This document shows positions 14,141 through 21,459 of a stretch of DNA of 24,636 nucleotides, in pieces. The DNA is taken from contig DKTP01000052.1 in the NCBI GenBank assembly GCA_002473085.1, positions 1-24,636 of the forward strand. The letters are read 5' to 3'. The notes beneath the pieces were generated by a model. It saw only the letters and a list, made by a program, of their open reading frames with translations. It was not told where the DNA came from and did no database searches. Source of the stretch: Anaerolineales bacterium UBA7227 (GTDB lineage Bacteria > Chloroflexota > Anaerolineae > Anaerolineales > Villigracilaceae). Position 1 is the stretch's first letter. Every line of letters starts with the position of its first letter. Made by a program: the position numbers and the translations under genes.

Positions 14141-17100
14141 CTACAACTTCGCGAACCTGCTCACCACCTTCGCCATCGCGGCGGGACGGTCCATCACCCC
14201 GCCCTGATGGATTCCGATCGGAGCGCCTTCCTTCGCGTACGCCGTCTCGATGAACGCCTGTCCCGTCAGGAAGCGGTCCTTGTCAATCGCGCAGGAGGTG
14301 ACGAAGCCGATGCGTTCGCCGTTCGCGTTCACCACAGGATCGCCGTTGTGCGCCATGCGGACGCGCTGCTCGTCGAACGTAAAGCGGATCACCGCGCCCG
14401 TCCGCCCCTTCTCCCGCGCCACGAACGCCTCGCGCCCGATGAACCACGGCTTGTACACTTTGACGTACGAACCGAATCCGCCCTCCGCCACGCCGAGGTC
14501 GCGCCCGCCCAACTTGCCCGAGCCCAGCCCCATCTCGTGACCGTAGAGCGGAAGTCCCGCCTCGGTGCGGAGCGAGTCGCGCGCCCCCAACCCGATCGGC
14601 TTCACGCCAAACGGCTCGCCCGCTTTCAGGATCGCGTTCCAGAAATCCACCGCGCGGTCGGGATGGACGAACAACTCGAACGCCATCTTCTCGCCTGTGT
14701 ACCCCGTCCGCGAGACGATCAGGTCGAACTCGCCGATGACCGCGTCGCACAACTCGGTGCGCTTCAACTTCATCAAGCGCGCCTTCGACGCGCCATCCAT
14801 CCCCATCGCCAGTAGGATGTCGCGGCTCTTCGGTCCCTGCAGGGCGATGTCCACCCGCATGGCCTCACCCGACTTCGGGTCGCGCAGGTTGCGGATCTCG
14901 GCGTTGTAACCGTACGTCCGCGCCCAGGGCTTGACGTTGTCAATCCGCACCTTGCCGTCGCGTACCGCCTCGAGCCACGTCCGATCCTTGTCGTCGTTCG
15001 ACGCGTTCACCACCACCAGGAAATCGTCCCAGCCGCGGCGGTAGATCAGCGTGTCGTCAATCACGTCCGCGTCGGGCGTCAGGAAGTGCGTGTACAGGCT
15101 GGCGCCAGGTTTCAGCCCGCCGCAGTCGTTGCCGCACACCGCGTCCAGGAACGACGCCGCGTCCGCGCCGCGCACGTCGTACACGCCCATGTGACTCACG
15201 TCGAACAGTCCCGCCGCGTTGCGCGTGGCGAGATGCTCCTCGAAGATGCCCGAATACTGCACGGGCATTTCCCAACCCGCAAACGGGACCATCCTGCCGC
15301 CCAGGTCTCGATGGACTTGATTCAGCCGCGTCTTTTTTAACTCGCCCTCGACTTCGTTCCAGACAAACGGCGGCAGCGCGTCCTTCTGACCTTTGGCCGT
15401 GTCGCCGATGAACCAGACTTTTTCCTCGCTGACGGGTTTCCCGTCCGCGTCTTTGAGCCGCTTCCTGCTCCCTGCCACGATGAATGGACCTGGGATCCGC
15501 TTCGCGGAGAAATCCTTCCCGCCGTCCAGGTCGAACGACACGTACCCATCCGACAGATCGCGCAGCCACGCGCCGACCAATCCCGCCTTCGCCGCAGGGA
15601 CCTGCAACTGATAGGTGAAATCGTCCACCTTCGCCAGCGTCCCTTTGACGACGCCTTTGGGCGTGGCGAACGACGTCGCCTGGCTCTGACCCGCTGTCAG
15701 CGCGGAGAGATCGCTCGACGCGGCGTAATCCAGCGCCTGCCGAACACGCGTCCCGCTCAGTTCGAATCCCGCGTAGGTCGAGTTGCCAGCCCCGCCGACT
15801 TTATCGTCAATATAGTAGAAATGCGGATACCCGCTCTTCTTGTACTTGAAATCAACCCCCGCCGCCTCCGCCAATTTGCGGACCTTCAGCCTGGCGTCGT
15901 TCAACACGTTGAAGTCCAGTTTCGCGCGGCGGACGCGTCCCTTGTGCGGGGTGTCCACCGAGTGCGGCGCGCAAGCCAGCAACACGTCCGCCATGATGTC
16001 CGCCAGCTGGCGCGTCTTCTTCTCGTCGAAGCCGCGCTGGGTGATCCACGGCGTGCCGAGACGGATGCCGGAGGGATCGAGCGAGTTTTTGTCGCCGGGG
16101 ATGGTGTTGCGGTTGACGACGATCCCCGCGAGGTCGAGGATGCGCGCCGCCTGGTCGCCGCTCAACGCGGTGCCATCCTCCCCAACGACGGACGTGCAAT
16201 CCACGTTGAGCATATGACAGTCCGTCCCGCCGAACGGGACGCGCAGTCCGCGCTTTTGGAATTGGTCTGCCATCGCGATCGCGTTCTTGATCGTCTGCGC
16301 CTGCAATTTCTTGAACTGGGCGGTCTGCGCCAGTTTGAAGGTCACGGCCAGCGCGGCGAAAATGTGGACGTGCGGTCCGCCCTGCTCGCCGGGGAAGACG
16401 GCTTTGTCGAGTTTCTTCGCGATGGACGCGTCTGTCGTCATCAACACCGCGCCGCGCGGACCGTCGAGGCTCTTGTGCGTGGTGGACATCACCACGTGGG
16501 CATGGCCGATCGGCGAGGGGATCACGCCCGCCGCGACCAGCCCGCCGAGATGAGAGATGTCGGCCAGGAAGTACGCGCCGACCTCGTCCGCGATCTCGCG
16601 GAACTTTTTCCAATCGGGAACCCACGAATACGAGGAATATCCTGCGATGATGAGTTTGGGTTTGTGCTCCACCGCCAGCGCGCGGATGGCGTCGTAGTCC
16701 AGCCGTTCGTCCGCGTCAATGGTGTAATGCACCGCCTTGAACCATTTGCCGCTGCGGTTCACCGACGAGCCGTGCGAGAGATGTCCGCCGTGCAGCAGGT
16801 TGAGTCCCAGGATGGTCTCGCCGAGCGGAATCAACGCCTGATAGACCGCGTTGTTGGCGGGCGCGCCCGAAAGCGCCTGCACGTTGACGTAGATCTGTTC
16901 GGGTTTGTACCCGTTTGCTGCGAAGGCTTCAGAGGCGCGGCGGCAAGCCAGCGACTCGACGATGTCGGCATATTCCACGCCCTTGTAGTAGCGCGGGTCG
17001 GAGTTGCGGCGATAGTTCGCCAGCCGCGCCGCGTAGTCGAGGATGTCGTCCTCGGGCATCTGACGCATCCCCTCGTCGGGATAGCCTTCGGCGTAGATGT

Positions 17101-17263
17101 TCTGGAACGCGGAACCCATCGCGTCGCGCACCGCCAGCGGGGCCTGGCTCTCGGACGGGATGAGGATCAACTTGCGGGCCTGCCTCTCCGCCTCGAGCTG
17201 GGTCAGGGCGAAAACGTCGGGGTCGAGTTCGGATAACTTACCGCGGAAAAGAAAATCGGACAT
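14141..17263 (-). CDS. Serine hydroxymethyltransferase fused to aminomethyltransferase GcvT
   Basis: A 1040-aa fusion. Residues 1-~470 are SHMT (GlyA): LIPSESQAP, ADISHLGGLVAAG (D235), MSTTHKSLDGPRGA with PLP lysine K264, and SGIRLGTPWITQRG. Residues ~645-1040 are GcvT, the T-protein of glycine cleavage: HRDLGGRMVPFAGWEMPVQY, AGLFDVSHMG, SRTGYTGE, LGARDSLRTEAGLPLYGHEM. Residues ~470-640 match neither clearly. Both halves make 5,10-methylene-THF, from serine and from the aminomethyl group on H-protein, so fusion could pass folate between sites. The start ATG at 17263 has AGGAGA 6 nt upstream; a frame upstream to 17305 only reads through tandem repeats. It lies downstream of an aminotransferase that likely makes glycine. 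Confidence 0.95.
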   Translation of the reverse strand: MSDFLFRGKLSELDPDVFALTQLEAERQARKLILIPSESQAPLAVRDAMGSAFQNIYAEGYPDEGMRQMPEDDILDYAARLANYRRNSDPRYYKGVEYADIVESLACRRASEAFAANGYKPEQIYVNVQALSGAPANNAVYQALIPLGETILGLNLLHGGHLSHGSSVNRSGKWFKAVHYTIDADERLDYDAIRALAVEHKPKLIIAGYSSYSWVPDWKKFREIADEVGAYFLADISHLGGLVAAGVIPSPIGHAHVVMSTTHKSLDGPRGAVLMTTDASIAKKLDKAVFPGEQGGPHVHIFAALAVTFKLAQTAQFKKLQAQTIKNAIAMADQFQKRGLRVPFGGTDCHMLNVDCTSVVGEDGTALSGDQAARILDLAGIVVNRNTIPGDKNSLDPSGIRLGTPWITQRGFDEKKTRQLADIMADVLLACAPHSVDTPHKGRVRRAKLDFNVLNDARLKVRKLAEAAGVDFKYKKSGYPHFYYIDDKVGGAGNSTYAGFELSGTRVRQALDYAASSDLSALTAGQSQATSFATPKGVVKGTLAKVDDFTYQLQVPAAKAGLVGAWLRDLSDGYVSFDLDGGKDFSAKRIPGPFIVAGSRKRLKDADGKPVSEEKVWFIGDTAKGQKDALPPFVWNEVEGELKKTRLNQVHRDLGGRMVPFAGWEMPVQYSGIFEEHLATRNAAGLFDVSHMGVYDVRGADAASFLDAVCGNDCGGLKPGASLYTHFLTPDADVIDDTLIYRRGWDDFLVVVNASNDDKDRTWLEAVRDGKVRIDNVKPWARTYGYNAEIRNLRDPKSGEAMRVDIALQGPKSRDILLAMGMDGASKARLMKLKRTELCDAVIGEFDLIVSRTGYTGEKMAFELFVHPDRAVDFWNAILKAGEPFGVKPIGLGARDSLRTEAGLPLYGHEMGLGSGKLGGRDLGVAEGGFGSYVKVYKPWFIGREAFVAREKGRTGAVIRFTFDEQRVRMAHNGDPVVNANGERIGFVTSCAIDKDRFLTGQAFIETAYAKEGAPIGIHQGGVMDRPAAMAKVVSRFAKL

Positions 17264-17276
17264 GGTTGGTCTCCTG

Positions 17277-17324
17277 GTCGGGTAGTCAAGTAGTCGGGTG
17301 GTCAAATGGTCAAATAGTCGAATG
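17277..17324. repeat. Octamer tandem repeat in the glyA-gcvT leader
   Basis: On the minus strand six consecutive 8-bp units fit YGACYAYY (CGACTATT, TGACCATT, TGACCACC, CGACTACT, TGACTACC, CGACCAGG). The last unit donates part of the Shine-Dalgarno sequence. Confidence 0.75.
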
Positions 17325-17385
17325 GTGTCTGGTTTTCAAAATAACCACGAGACCAAGCGACGATGAGACTATTAAACTAAGGGGA

Positions 17386-17414
17386 ATTGTAGGACGAGAA
17401 AGAGGAAGGGTCAA
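17386..17414 (-). promoter_or_regulatory. Promoter of glyA-gcvT
   Basis: Minus strand TTGACC (17409-17414), a 17-nt spacer and TACAAT (17386-17391), about 115 nt before the start codon. The leader contains the octamer repeat; no glycine riboswitch pattern was recognised. The remainder of 17264-17489 holds no gene. Confidence 0.75.
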
Positions 17415-17489
17415 GTGAGAAATGACACATTCCCGCTCGACTCTTCCTCCGTTGACAAACGACGCCGCCCGGACAGGCGCGTCACGAAA

Positions 17490-18560
17490 TTATCCCTGCT
17501 TCAAATACTCTTCCATCGCTTCCAGCAGCGCTTCGATATCTGCCATTTGGGTCTCGCCCATGTGCGCGATGCGGAAGGTGATATTTTTCAGCGCGCCGTA
17601 GCCGTTCGCGATGCGCATCCCGCGTTCGAGCAGGAACTTGTTGAGCGCCGACACTTCCCAGCCGCGTTCGTTCTTGATGGTGGTGACGGTCTGCGAGCGG
17701 AAGCCCGCCGGCGCGTACATGTTCAGGTCGTGCGCCTCGGCCCAATCCTGGACGCGCTTCGCCATCGCGGAGTGACGGGCAAAGCGCGCCTCCAACCCTT
17801 CGGCGAGGATGCGGTCGAGCTGTTTGTCGAGCGCGTAGATGAGCGACATGGCCGGCGTGGCCGGCGAAGAATCCTTCAGGCGGTGCTTTTCCATGCGGAC
17901 GAGGTCGAAGTACCAGCCTTTGTTTTGCACCTTCGCGGCTTTTTCCATCGCCCGGTCCGAGACCGCGCCGAGCGCCAGCCCCGGCGGGAGCGCGAGACAT
18001 TTCTGCGAGGAGGTCAAGACCATATCCAGGCCCCAGGCGTCCATCTCGATCTTCGCGCCGCTGAGCGAGGAGACCGCGTCCACAAGGATGAGCGTCTCGG
18101 GCGCAACGGAGCGGACGGCCGCCGCGATCTCCCGGACGGGATTCACCAGCCCGGTCGAAGTCTCGTTGTGGACGACCGTCACGGCCTCGAATCCGCCGCG
18201 TTGGACGGCCTCCGCCACGCGCTCCGGGGCGACCGGCTGGTCCCATTCGAAGGCCAGTTTCTCCGTCTCCTTGCCGTTCGACGCCGCCACCTCGTGCCAG
18301 CGGTCCGCGAACGCGCCGTTGACGCAGGAGAGAACCTTCTTATCCACAAAATTGCGGATGGCGGCTTCCTGAAGTCCCGTCCCGGAGGAGGCGGTGAGAA
18401 AGACGCGGTATTGCGTGAGGAACAACTGCTGCGCCTTCTCGCTGGCGCGGCGGTAGATGGCTTCGAATTCCTTGCTGCGGTGCGGCAGCATCGGCGCGGC
18501 CTGCGCCTGCAAAACCTCATCGGCGACATCAACAGGACCAGGGACGAACATGCGGTGCAT
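17490..18560 (-). CDS. Class V aminotransferase (alanine/serine-glyoxylate aminotransferase type)
   Basis: A 356-aa PLP enzyme that moves an amino group, most likely from alanine or serine to glyoxylate, making glycine. Seen: MFVPGPV near the start, PHRSKEF (26-32), ASSGTGLQEA (57-66), LILVDAVSSLSG (157-168) with the pyridine-binding D161, and the Schiff-base lysine K187 in TSSQKCLALPPG. The ATG at 18560 has a strong AGGAGGTT 4 nt upstream; the open frame extends upstream but crosses the -10 box. It is located 226 nt upstream of the SHMT-GcvT fusion on the same strand, so glycine made here could feed the fusion. The exact donor cannot be read from sequence; phosphoserine or aspartate aminotransferase homologues are less likely. 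Confidence 0.88.
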   Translation of the reverse strand: MHRMFVPGPVDVADEVLQAQAAPMLPHRSKEFEAIYRRASEKAQQLFLTQYRVFLTASSGTGLQEAAIRNFVDKKVLSCVNGAFADRWHEVAASNGKETEKLAFEWDQPVAPERVAEAVQRGGFEAVTVVHNETSTGLVNPVREIAAAVRSVAPETLILVDAVSSLSGAKIEMDAWGLDMVLTSSQKCLALPPGLALGAVSDRAMEKAAKVQNKGWYFDLVRMEKHRLKDSSPATPAMSLIYALDKQLDRILAEGLEARFARHSAMAKRVQDWAEAHDLNMYAPAGFRSQTVTTIKNERGWEVSALNKFLLERGMRIANGYGALKNITFRIAHMGETQMADIEALLEAMEEYLKQG

Positions 18561-18603
18561 GGGAACCTCCTTGCAGGTTGATAATTTGAAACGCGATGGA
18601 TGG

Positions 18604-18609
18604 ATTATA
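18604..18609 (-). promoter_or_regulatory. Putative -10 box of the aminotransferase gene
   Basis: TATAAT on the minus strand, 43 nt before the ATG, followed by the strong ribosome binding site AGGAGGTT. The -35 region is weak. Confidence 0.5.
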
Positions 18610-18658
18610 TCCGATACGACCTCGCAAAATTGAAAAACCGCGACCGCCGCGCAGCGGG

Positions 18659-18664
18659 TATAAT
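18659..18664 (+). promoter_or_regulatory. Putative -10 box of the zinc-finger gene
   Basis: TATAAT 19 nt before the ATG at 18684, giving a leader of only about 13 nt. No good -35. Confidence 0.45.
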
Positions 18665-18683
18665 AAGCCAACTCAAGGCAGCC

Positions 18684-18983
18684 ATGAACGAAGAAACCGC
18701 CCGCCCTCCCGAATCCTTTCAGTGTTACGAATGTATCTCAGGCGCCATGCGCCTGCGTTTCATCACCTATTTCACGTGGTTGAACGGCGAACTGGTCACA
18801 GTTCCCAACTTCCCCGCCTGGGTCTGCGACGTTTGCGGGAGGCGGGAATACGACGAAAAAGCCGTCTCGTGGCTGACGATGCTGCTCGACCCGAACGCGG
18901 GACATCCCACCCCGCGGAAACGCGTCCCGCCTCGCGCGCGGCTGCGGCCGGGCGCGCCGCGTCCCAGCCCCGATCAAACCTGA
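18684..18983 (+). CDS. YgiT-type zinc-finger protein
   Basis: A 99-aa protein with two CXXC knuckles, CYEC (14-17) and CDVC (48-51, then GRREYD), enclosing about 30 residues, as in the zinc-binding half of MqsA/YgiT-type proteins. The C-terminal 30 residues are rich in Pro and Arg and look disordered; the helix-turn-helix of full MqsA is absent. The ATG at 18684 is chosen because AAGG lies 6 nt upstream and the frame before it crosses the promoter. No MqsR-like toxin lies next to it. The next gene starts 19 nt downstream, so they are likely co-transcribed. Probably a metal-binding regulator or adaptor; function not established. Confidence 0.75.
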   Translation: MNEETARPPESFQCYECISGAMRLRFITYFTWLNGELVTVPNFPAWVCDVCGRREYDEKAVSWLTMLLDPNAGHPTPRKRVPPRARLRPGAPRPSPDQT

Positions 18984-19002
18984 CGAGGAATCCGCCCCGC
19001 CC

Positions 19003-19551
19003 ATGGACACTTCCCCCCGAACCCACCGCGTCCTTCCCGTTGACATCCTCACCTCGAGTTACCGGGTGGTCGGCAAAGTGACCGTCTCCACCAACGGCGT
19101 GATGGGGCTGATGAACGATCCCACCCGCTCTTATATGGAAGTGCTGGACGCCCGCCTGGCGCGCATTCACATGCCGACCAAACTGGTGGATCACTTTGAA
19201 GTCATCCGTATGTTCAAGCGCCAGGCGTTCGCCATTGCCCTCGCCCGCCGCGAGGATCTCGGTCCGCAGGGCGTAGTGCGCGGCGGGTTCGCCTCCGTGA
19301 CGGAGTATCCCATCCGCGTGACCACCCAGGTTTATGAAATTGAAGGCAAGATCGAGTATCCCGGCCGCTTCGACTTCTCCGCGCTGATGGCCGAGGGTTC
19401 CCGCGACTTCATCCCCATCTACGACGCGGCGTTGACGGCCATCCTCATCCCCACCCTGCGCGTGGAAAGCCCGGGTATGTTGTTCAACCGCACCCAGGCC
19501 GACCTGCTCGCCCTGCAGGGACAACGCGTCAAGTCGCAAAGTGGATCGTAG
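19003..19551 (+). CDS. Conserved protein of unknown function
   Basis: A 182-aa soluble protein that I do not recognise. It is beta-rich (YRVVGKVTVSTNGVMGLMND, EYPIRVTTQVYEIEGKIEYP) and has the segment SALMAEGSRDFIPIYDAALT followed by a C-terminal TLRVESPGMLFNRTQADLLA. No signal peptide, membrane helix or catalytic signature is evident. It follows the zinc-finger gene after 19 nt and precedes tRNA-Glu. Codon use matches the GC-rich chromosome, so it is a resident gene; the start ATG is the first in frame. Confidence 0.8.
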   Translation: MDTSPRTHRVLPVDILTSSYRVVGKVTVSTNGVMGLMNDPTRSYMEVLDARLARIHMPTKLVDHFEVIRMFKRQAFAIALARREDLGPQGVVRGGFASVTEYPIRVTTQVYEIEGKIEYPGRFDFSALMAEGSRDFIPIYDAALTAILIPTLRVESPGMLFNRTQADLLALQGQRVKSQSGS

Positions 19552-19557
19552 AATTGC

Positions 19558-19586
19558 TTGACCGTTTATAATGGGGATGATAAAAT
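19558..19586 (+). promoter_or_regulatory. Promoter of tRNA-Glu
   Basis: TTGACC (19558-19563), a 17-nt spacer and TAAAAT (19581-19586), 18 nt before the mature 5' end of the tRNA. Confidence 0.8.
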
Positions 19587-19604
19587 CCCGCCCGCTTCAA
19601 AAAT

Positions 19605-19677
19605 GCCCCCATCGTCTAGTGGACTAGGACGCAGCCCTTTCAAGGCTACGACCGGGGTTCGAATCCCCGTGGGGGCA
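19605..19677 (+). tRNA. tRNA-Glu (anticodon TTC)
   Basis: A 73-nt cloverleaf: acceptor arms GCCCCCA (19605-19611) and TGGGGGC (19670-19676), the D-arm with TAGTGGACTAGG, the anticodon loop CTTTCAA, and T-arm GGGGTTCGAATCCCC. The discriminator is A and CCA is not encoded (ACCT follows). Its 3' end is reused in the tandem repeat downstream. Confidence 0.97.
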
Positions 19678-19687
19678 CCTTTGAGAG

Positions 19688-19713
19688 AATCGCCGTAAGG
19701 CGATTTTTATTTT
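19688..19713 (+). terminator. Intrinsic terminator of tRNA-Glu (copy 1)
   Basis: AATCGCC and GGCGATT around a GTAA tetraloop, then TTTATTTT. Confidence 0.92.
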
Positions 19714-19723
19714 CACGACCGCG

Positions 19724-19766
19724 GCCCCCATTGAAGGGATGCCATTCGAATCCCCGTGGGGGCACC
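19724..19766 (+). other. Possible tRNA minihelix (acceptor plus T arm)
   Basis: GCCCCCA (19724-19730) pairs with TGGGGGC (19757-19763) as a full 7-bp acceptor stem; GGGAT (19736-19740) pairs with ATCCC (19750-19754) as a T stem with a TTCGA loop; then ACC. The D and anticodon arms are absent. A broken second copy starts at 19811. Confidence 0.55.
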
Positions 19767-19774
19767 TTTGAGAG

Positions 19775-19800
19775 AATCGCCGTAAGGCGATTTTTATTTT
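19775..19800 (+). terminator. Intrinsic terminator (copy 2)
   Basis: Exact copy of 19688-19713, 87 bp further on. It follows the minihelix. Confidence 0.9.
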
Positions 19801-19951
19801 CACGACCGCGGCCCCCATTGAAGGGATGCCATTCGAATCCCCGTGGGGCGCTTTCCAGAGATTCGACGGCGAGTCCCGCGCTCCAGTCCCGGCCGCCGCG
19901 TGGAGAAATTATGCCCGCTTGGATGGGGATGTATAAAGGCGGCAAGTGACA

Positions 19952-19957
19952 TATAAT
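19952..19957 (+). promoter_or_regulatory. Putative -10 box of the EF-hand-like membrane protein gene
   Basis: TATAAT 23 nt before the ATG at 19981, with GAGGAGG in between as a strong ribosome binding site. Confidence 0.5.
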
Positions 19958-19980
19958 GTAAGCAAGTCGAGGAGGTCCCC

Positions 19981-20451
19981 ATGCAAATCATCTTCAACGG
20001 CAAAACCTATAACAGCATCGAAGAAATGCCGGCCAACGAACGCGAAGCCTATGAAGGCATGTTCAAGATCTTCCAGGACGCGAACGGGAACGGCATCCCC
20101 GATTTTCTGGAAGGCGATATTGCAAAGAACGTGGCGGCAGCCCTGACCAACGAAGTGCGTTACAACGGCAGGGTCTTCAGTAACCTGGACGAACTGCCGC
20201 CCGAAGCGCGCGAAAAAGTGAAGGCGGCGGTCGTGAAACTCAACACCCTCGGTCTGATCGCCGGGACGCCGCCCGCGCAGGCGAAACCGCCCGCGTTCGA
20301 GCCGGCCTTCCAGCCGTCGAAACCGCTGCTGCAATCAGAGCCGGCCATTCAGGAAAGCGGCGGCAAAAACTGGATGCTCATCCTCGGTTTCCTGGCGGCG
20401 GCGCTGATCTGCGCGGTGGCGCTGGCCCTCGGCGCTTTCTTCCTGCGCTGA
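19981..20451 (+). CDS. Small single-pass membrane protein with an EF-hand-like loop
   Basis: A 156-aa protein. Two related segments, FNGKTYNSIEEMPANEREAY (5-24) and YNGRVFSNLDELPPEAREKV (61-80), form an internal repeat. Between them DANGNGIPDFLE (33-44) fits a calcium EF-hand loop with D/N at 1, 3, 5, D at 9 and E at 12. A Pro-rich linker (96-125) leads to one membrane helix at 131-154, with the tail ending FFLR. There is no signal peptide, so the N-terminal domain is probably cytoplasmic. GAGGAGG 5 nt upstream fixes the start. It stands alone downstream of tRNA-Glu. Role unknown; calcium or metal sensing at the membrane is a guess. Confidence 0.85.
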   Translation: MQIIFNGKTYNSIEEMPANEREAYEGMFKIFQDANGNGIPDFLEGDIAKNVAAALTNEVRYNGRVFSNLDELPPEAREKVKAAVVKLNTLGLIAGTPPAQAKPPAFEPAFQPSKPLLQSEPAIQESGGKNWMLILGFLAAALICAVALALGAFFLR

Positions 20452-20465
20452 CCCGCGCGCCAACG

Positions 20466-20502
20466 CAAAAAACAAGGCCGGAGCCTAAAGCCCCGGCCTT
20501 GT
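20466..20502 (-). terminator. Terminator between convergent genes
   Basis: ACAAGGCCGG (20472-20481) and CCGGCCTTGT (20493-20502) form a perfect 10-bp stem. Read on the minus strand it is followed by TTTTTTGCG, so it best serves the transporter gene; it may also stop the plus-strand transcript. Confidence 0.85.
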
Positions 20503-20518
20503 CGTTTCACCGGCCGCG

Positions 20519-21421
20519 TCATCGATCGTGCACGTCGCGCATCGAGATCTCGTCGTCCACCGGCTCGAGATGCGTTTGGACGATGGTGTCCGCCAGCTCC
20601 CGGCGGATGTCGCCCTCGAAATCCTCGGCGATGTGGTGCGCGTCGTGGAGCGTCCACGCGCCCGGCGCCAGCATATGCACCGACACGAAGCGCCGCGCCG
20701 CGGCCTGCCGCGTCCGCAGGGCGTGAAAAGCCACGCCGCGCTCGCGGTATCTGGACATGACCGCTTCGATGACTTTCAATTCCGCCTCGGGCAGCGACGC
20801 GTCCATCAACCCCGCCACCGACCGCCGGAGCAGCTGATACGCCGTCCGGATGATGTTCAACCCGACGAGGATCGCGATGATCGGGTCGAGCGGCTGCCAG
20901 TGAGTCACGGCCACAATGCCCACCCCCGCGATGACTCCGACGGACGTCCACACGTCCGTCATCAGGTGGTGCGCGTCGGCCTCCAGGGTGATGGAATGGG
21001 CCCGCTTGCCGGCCACAAAGAGGACGCGCGCCGCGGCAAAATTGACCAGCGAGGCGACCGCCGAAACGACCAGGCCGATCCCCAGTTGTTCGAGCGGCTG
21101 CGGATCCAGGAAGCGCTGGACGGCGGCGACGATGATCCCGCCGGCCGCGATGAGGATGAGAATCCCCTCGACGGCGCTCGAAAAATATTCGGCCTTGCTG
21201 TGGCCGTAGGCGTGATCTTCGTCCGCGGGGCGCGCCGCCACCGTCAACATCGCCAGCGCCATCACGCCCGCCGCCAGGTTCACGAGCGACTCGACCGCGT
21301 CCGATAGAAAACCGACCGAATTGGTCAGCAGATACGCGCCCGACTTAAGCGTGAGGGTCAAGAGCGAGGCGCCGATCGAAATCCACGCGAAACGCGTCAG
21401 AGAGGAACGATTCTCCGTCAT
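20519..21421 (-). CDS. Cation diffusion facilitator (CDF) family metal transporter
   Basis: A 300-aa inner-membrane protein that probably exports divalent metal ions (Zn, Fe, Co or Mn) in exchange for protons. Six membrane helices are visible in the first ~205 residues. Metal-site motifs are SDAVESLVN (40-48) in helix 2 and DAHHLMTDV (149-157) in helix 5 with H152 and D156; DHAYGHSKAEYFS (69-81) is the typical cytoplasmic loop. In helix 2 the usual DxxxD is E44/N48, which may shift metal preference. The C-terminal domain is the cytoplasmic ferredoxin-like fold. The ATG at 21421 is chosen because TATAAT ends 6 nt before it (leaderless); a longer frame to 21451 would run over the promoter. Confidence 0.92.
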   Translation of the reverse strand: MTENRSSLTRFAWISIGASLLTLTLKSGAYLLTNSVGFLSDAVESLVNLAAGVMALAMLTVAARPADEDHAYGHSKAEYFSSAVEGILILIAAGGIIVAAVQRFLDPQPLEQLGIGLVVSAVASLVNFAAARVLFVAGKRAHSITLEADAHHLMTDVWTSVGVIAGVGIVAVTHWQPLDPIIAILVGLNIIRTAYQLLRRSVAGLMDASLPEAELKVIEAVMSRYRERGVAFHALRTRQAAARRFVSVHMLAPGAWTLHDAHHIAEDFEGDIRRELADTIVQTHLEPVDDEISMRDVHDR

Positions 21422-21427
21422 GCGCCC

Positions 21428-21455
21428 ATTATAGTCCCCGCGGCAGTACAATCAA
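21428..21455 (-). promoter_or_regulatory. Promoter of the CDF transporter (leaderless)
   Basis: Minus strand TTGATT (21450-21455), a 16-nt spacer and TATAAT (21428-21433), then 6 nt to the ATG. Confidence 0.65.
21447..21452 (+). promoter_or_regulatory. Putative -10 box of the APH-like gene (leaderless)
   Basis: TACAAT ending 7 nt before the ATG at 21460. It overlaps the -35 of the divergent transporter promoter. No clear -35. Confidence 0.5.
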
Positions 21456-21459
21456 CCCC

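Larger units (their letters stand above)
19658..19849 (+). repeat. 87-bp tandem repeat of the tRNA-Glu 3' end plus terminator
   Basis: Two full units (19658-19744 and 19745-19831) and an 18-bp start of a third (19832-19849). Each unit has the tRNA T-arm/acceptor 3' half, the intrinsic terminator, and a copy of the 5' acceptor strand. The rest, to 19980, shows only a promoter and ribosome binding site. Confidence 0.95.

Noticed and set aside
15821..17236. 471-aa plus-strand open frame opposite glyA-gcvT
   Set aside because: Antisense to the SHMT catalytic core; high-GC shadow.
17264..17305. Extended start of the SHMT-GcvT fusion (MTTRLLDYPTRRPT)
   Set aside because: Coded by the octamer repeat, and it would bypass the AGGAGA site; the start at 17263 is better.
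17325..17480. Glycine or THF riboswitch upstream of glyA-gcvT
   Set aside because: The leader between the promoter and the start was read for conserved riboswitch cores and none was recognised; most of it is octamer repeat.
19658..19849. CRISPR-like array
   Set aside because: The 87-bp units are contiguous identical copies without variable spacers; they are tRNA-derived tandem repeats.
21422..21451. Extended start of the CDF transporter (MYCRGDYNGR)
   Set aside because: It would read through the TATAAT box and is unlike the family N-terminus.
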